Assembly (NCBI GenBank): GCA_023416895.1
Contig: JAEZGQ010000117.1
Span: forward strand, 1 to 12,140
Direction: 5' to 3'
DNA: 12,140 nt
Source: Bacillota bacterium
GTDB taxonomy: Bacteria > Bacillota > Clostridia > Christensenellales > CAG-138
The position numbers were made by a program, and so were the translations under genes. Positions 10,983-12,140 of the stretch are shown piece after piece (within the stretch, counting starts at the first letter, position 1; each line of letters opens with the position of its first letter). The notes under the pieces were generated by a model. It ran no database searches. It saw only the letters and a list, made by a program, of their open reading frames with translations, and was not told the DNA's origin.

Positions 10983-12140
10983 TTGCGGCTGACCAAGCTC
11001 GAAATCAACGGTTTCAAATCGTTTGCGAAAAAAACAGAAATCGACTTTCAAAATGGAATAACGGCCATCATCGGCCCCAACGGCAGCGGCAAGAGCAACA
11101 TCGCCGATGCCGTTCGCTGGGTTTTGGGCGAGCAGAGCGCCAGAGTGCTTCGCGGTACGCGCATGGAAGACGTGATCTTCAACGGCACCGAGCAGCGCAA
11201 ACCGCAGGCTTTTTGCGAAGTCACGCTTACGTTTGACAATTCCGACGGCCTTTTACCCACTGAATTTACGGAGGTAAGCGTAACGCGCCGCATTTACCGT
11301 AGCGGCGAAAGCGAATACCTTTTGAATCGCACTTCCTGCAGGTTAAAGGACATTGCAGCCCTTTTCCGCGATACGGGTATCGGCAAGGAAGGTTATTCCA
11401 TCATCGGCCAGGGCAAGGTGGAAGAAATTCTTTCAAGTAAAAGCGGTGCGCGCCGCGCGGCATTTGAAGAAGCCGCAGGCATTTCAAAATACCGTGTACG
11501 CAAAGTGGAAGCGGAGAATAAACTTGAGGATACCAAAAAGAACCTTATCCGCCTGACCGACATTTTGGAGGAGCTTGGCCGCCAGCTTGGGCCGCTCGAA
11601 TCCGAAAGCCTTGCGGCGCGCGAGTTTTTGAGGTTGCGCGACGAGCTAAAGGAAATCGAGGTAAACCTTTTCTTATACCAGTACGATAAGCTTTCCGAGC
11701 GCATCGAAAACCTGAAAGCGGGCTTGGAGCAGTTCGATGAGGAGCTGCGTTCGCAGGATGCGCTTTTTGGCGCGCTCAGCGGCGAATGCGCCGACAAAGA
11801 AGAAAAAGAGCGTGCGGTAAGCAATACAATAAGTGCGTTACAAAACGAGCTTCTCAGGCTTTCCTCGGGTGTGGAAAGCCGCACGGGTGATGCAAAGGTG
11901 CTTTCTGAGCGCATTGAAAACGCACTGAAGGAGCGCGAACGGCTTGAAAGTGCCGTGCGTGAAAACACGGATAGATTAAATCTTTACAAGGCCAGTCTTG
12001 ACACGCTTACGCAAAACATTGAGCAAAACCGCGGGCGTTTTCAAGAAACCGAGGCAGAGCTTTTGCAGACGGAAGCCGAGCTTGCGCAATGCAATGCGGG
12101 CATCGAAGAAAAGCAAACCCTTCTTGACAACCAAAAAAAC
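10983..12140 (+). CDS. smc: Chromosome segregation ATPase SMC, N-terminal part
   Basis: SMC is the ATP-driven core of condensin, working with ScpA and ScpB to organise and separate chromosomes. The first 386 codons are present and the gene runs off the window end. The N-terminus LTKLEINGFKSFAKKTEIDF leads into Walker A GPNGSGKSN (residues 31-39), DAVRWVLGEQSARVLRG, and later the well-conserved GIGKEGYSIIGQGKVEEILS and RRAAFEEAAGISKYRVRK. From about residue 170 the sequence is a charged coiled coil, the start of the long arm. The start must be the TTG at 10983: an in-frame TAG at 10956-10958 lies upstream, no ATG, GTG or other TTG intervenes, and the residues before GFKSF match family length. 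The ribosome-binding site is weak (AAAGGCGTGGTG, 10964-10975). The hinge, second arm and C-terminal ATPase half are not seen. Confidence 0.96.
   Translation, partial: MRLTKLEINGFKSFAKKTEIDFQNGITAIIGPNGSGKSNIADAVRWVLGEQSARVLRGTRMEDVIFNGTEQRKPQAFCEVTLTFDNSDGLLPTEFTEVSVTRRIYRSGESEYLLNRTSCRLKDIAALFRDTGIGKEGYSIIGQGKVEEILSSKSGARRAAFEEAAGISKYRVRKVEAENKLEDTKKNLIRLTDILEELGRQLGPLESESLAAREFLRLRDELKEIEVNLFLYQYDKLSERIENLKAGLEQFDEELRSQDALFGALSGECADKEEKERAVSNTISALQNELLRLSSGVESRTGDAKVLSERIENALKERERLESAVRENTDRLNLYKASLDTLTQNIEQNRGRFQETEAELLQTEAELAQCNAGIEEKQTLLDNQKN

Noticed and set aside
11393..11968. A 191-codon minus-strand frame opposite smc
   Set aside because: It is mostly serine, phenylalanine and arginine, the antisense of glutamate- and lysine-rich coiled-coil codons. 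smc is certain.
1..12140. Mobile elements, CRISPR arrays, tRNA/rRNA genes, toxin-antitoxin or defence systems
   Set aside because: No transposase, integrase, spaced repeats, cloverleaf or defence-type domains are visible. Every long gene belongs to a conserved housekeeping family, apart from the coiled-coil protein.

Overview
This window is a conserved housekeeping stretch from the chromosome of a Clostridia-like Bacillota (Firmicutes). The gene order places it there. In Bacillus subtilis terms it carries ylbH (rsmD), ylbI (coaD), ylbJ, ylbM (tmcAL), ylbN (yceD) and rpmF. A pta-ackA pair sits inside that series and plsX-acpP-rnc-smc follows, as I recall seeing in many Clostridia. YlbJ is a sporulation-associated membrane protein, so the lineage is or was probably spore-forming. 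Base composition looks moderate, about half G+C by eye in coding regions, with A+T-richer gaps. Four genes start with GTG or TTG. I cannot name the genus from sequence alone.

Layout. (1) 2-2477, plus strand: the end of a 5-formyltetrahydrofolate cyclo-ligase gene, then a promoter and a tightly overlapping rsmD-coaD-coiled-coil protein operon closed by a strong terminator at 2497-2524. (2) 2532-4841, minus strand: tmcAL followed by ylbJ, convergent with the first operon. (3) 4842-5313: a 472-base divergent control region holding a promoter for each side and several dyads. (4) 5314-7557: pta-ackA, the acetate/acetyl-phosphate pathway. (5) 7568-8370: promoter, yceD, rpmF, terminator. (6) 8371-8653: a non-coding stretch crowded with inverted repeats. 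(7) 8654-12140: plsX, acpP, rnc and the first 386 codons of smc, with promoters visible before plsX, acpP and smc.

How the genes fit together. They serve core growth functions: one-carbon metabolism, rRNA and tRNA modification (RsmD, TmcAL), CoA synthesis (CoaD), substrate-level ATP from acetyl-CoA (Pta, AckA), a ribosomal protein (L32), phospholipid and fatty-acid synthesis (PlsX, ACP), RNA processing (RNase III) and chromosome organisation (SMC). CoaD makes CoA, Pta uses acetyl-CoA, AckA produces acetate, and TmcAL consumes acetate to modify tRNA-Met; that link is drawn from known enzymology.

I found no mobile element, CRISPR array, toxin-antitoxin or phage-defence locus, tRNA or rRNA, and no clear new multi-gene system. 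The signals most worth a second look are non-coding: the palindrome-rich rpmF-plsX gap, the dyads in the tmcAL/pta control region, and a stem that would bury the ylbJ start codon. The strange acidic tail of the coiled-coil protein is the main protein oddity.
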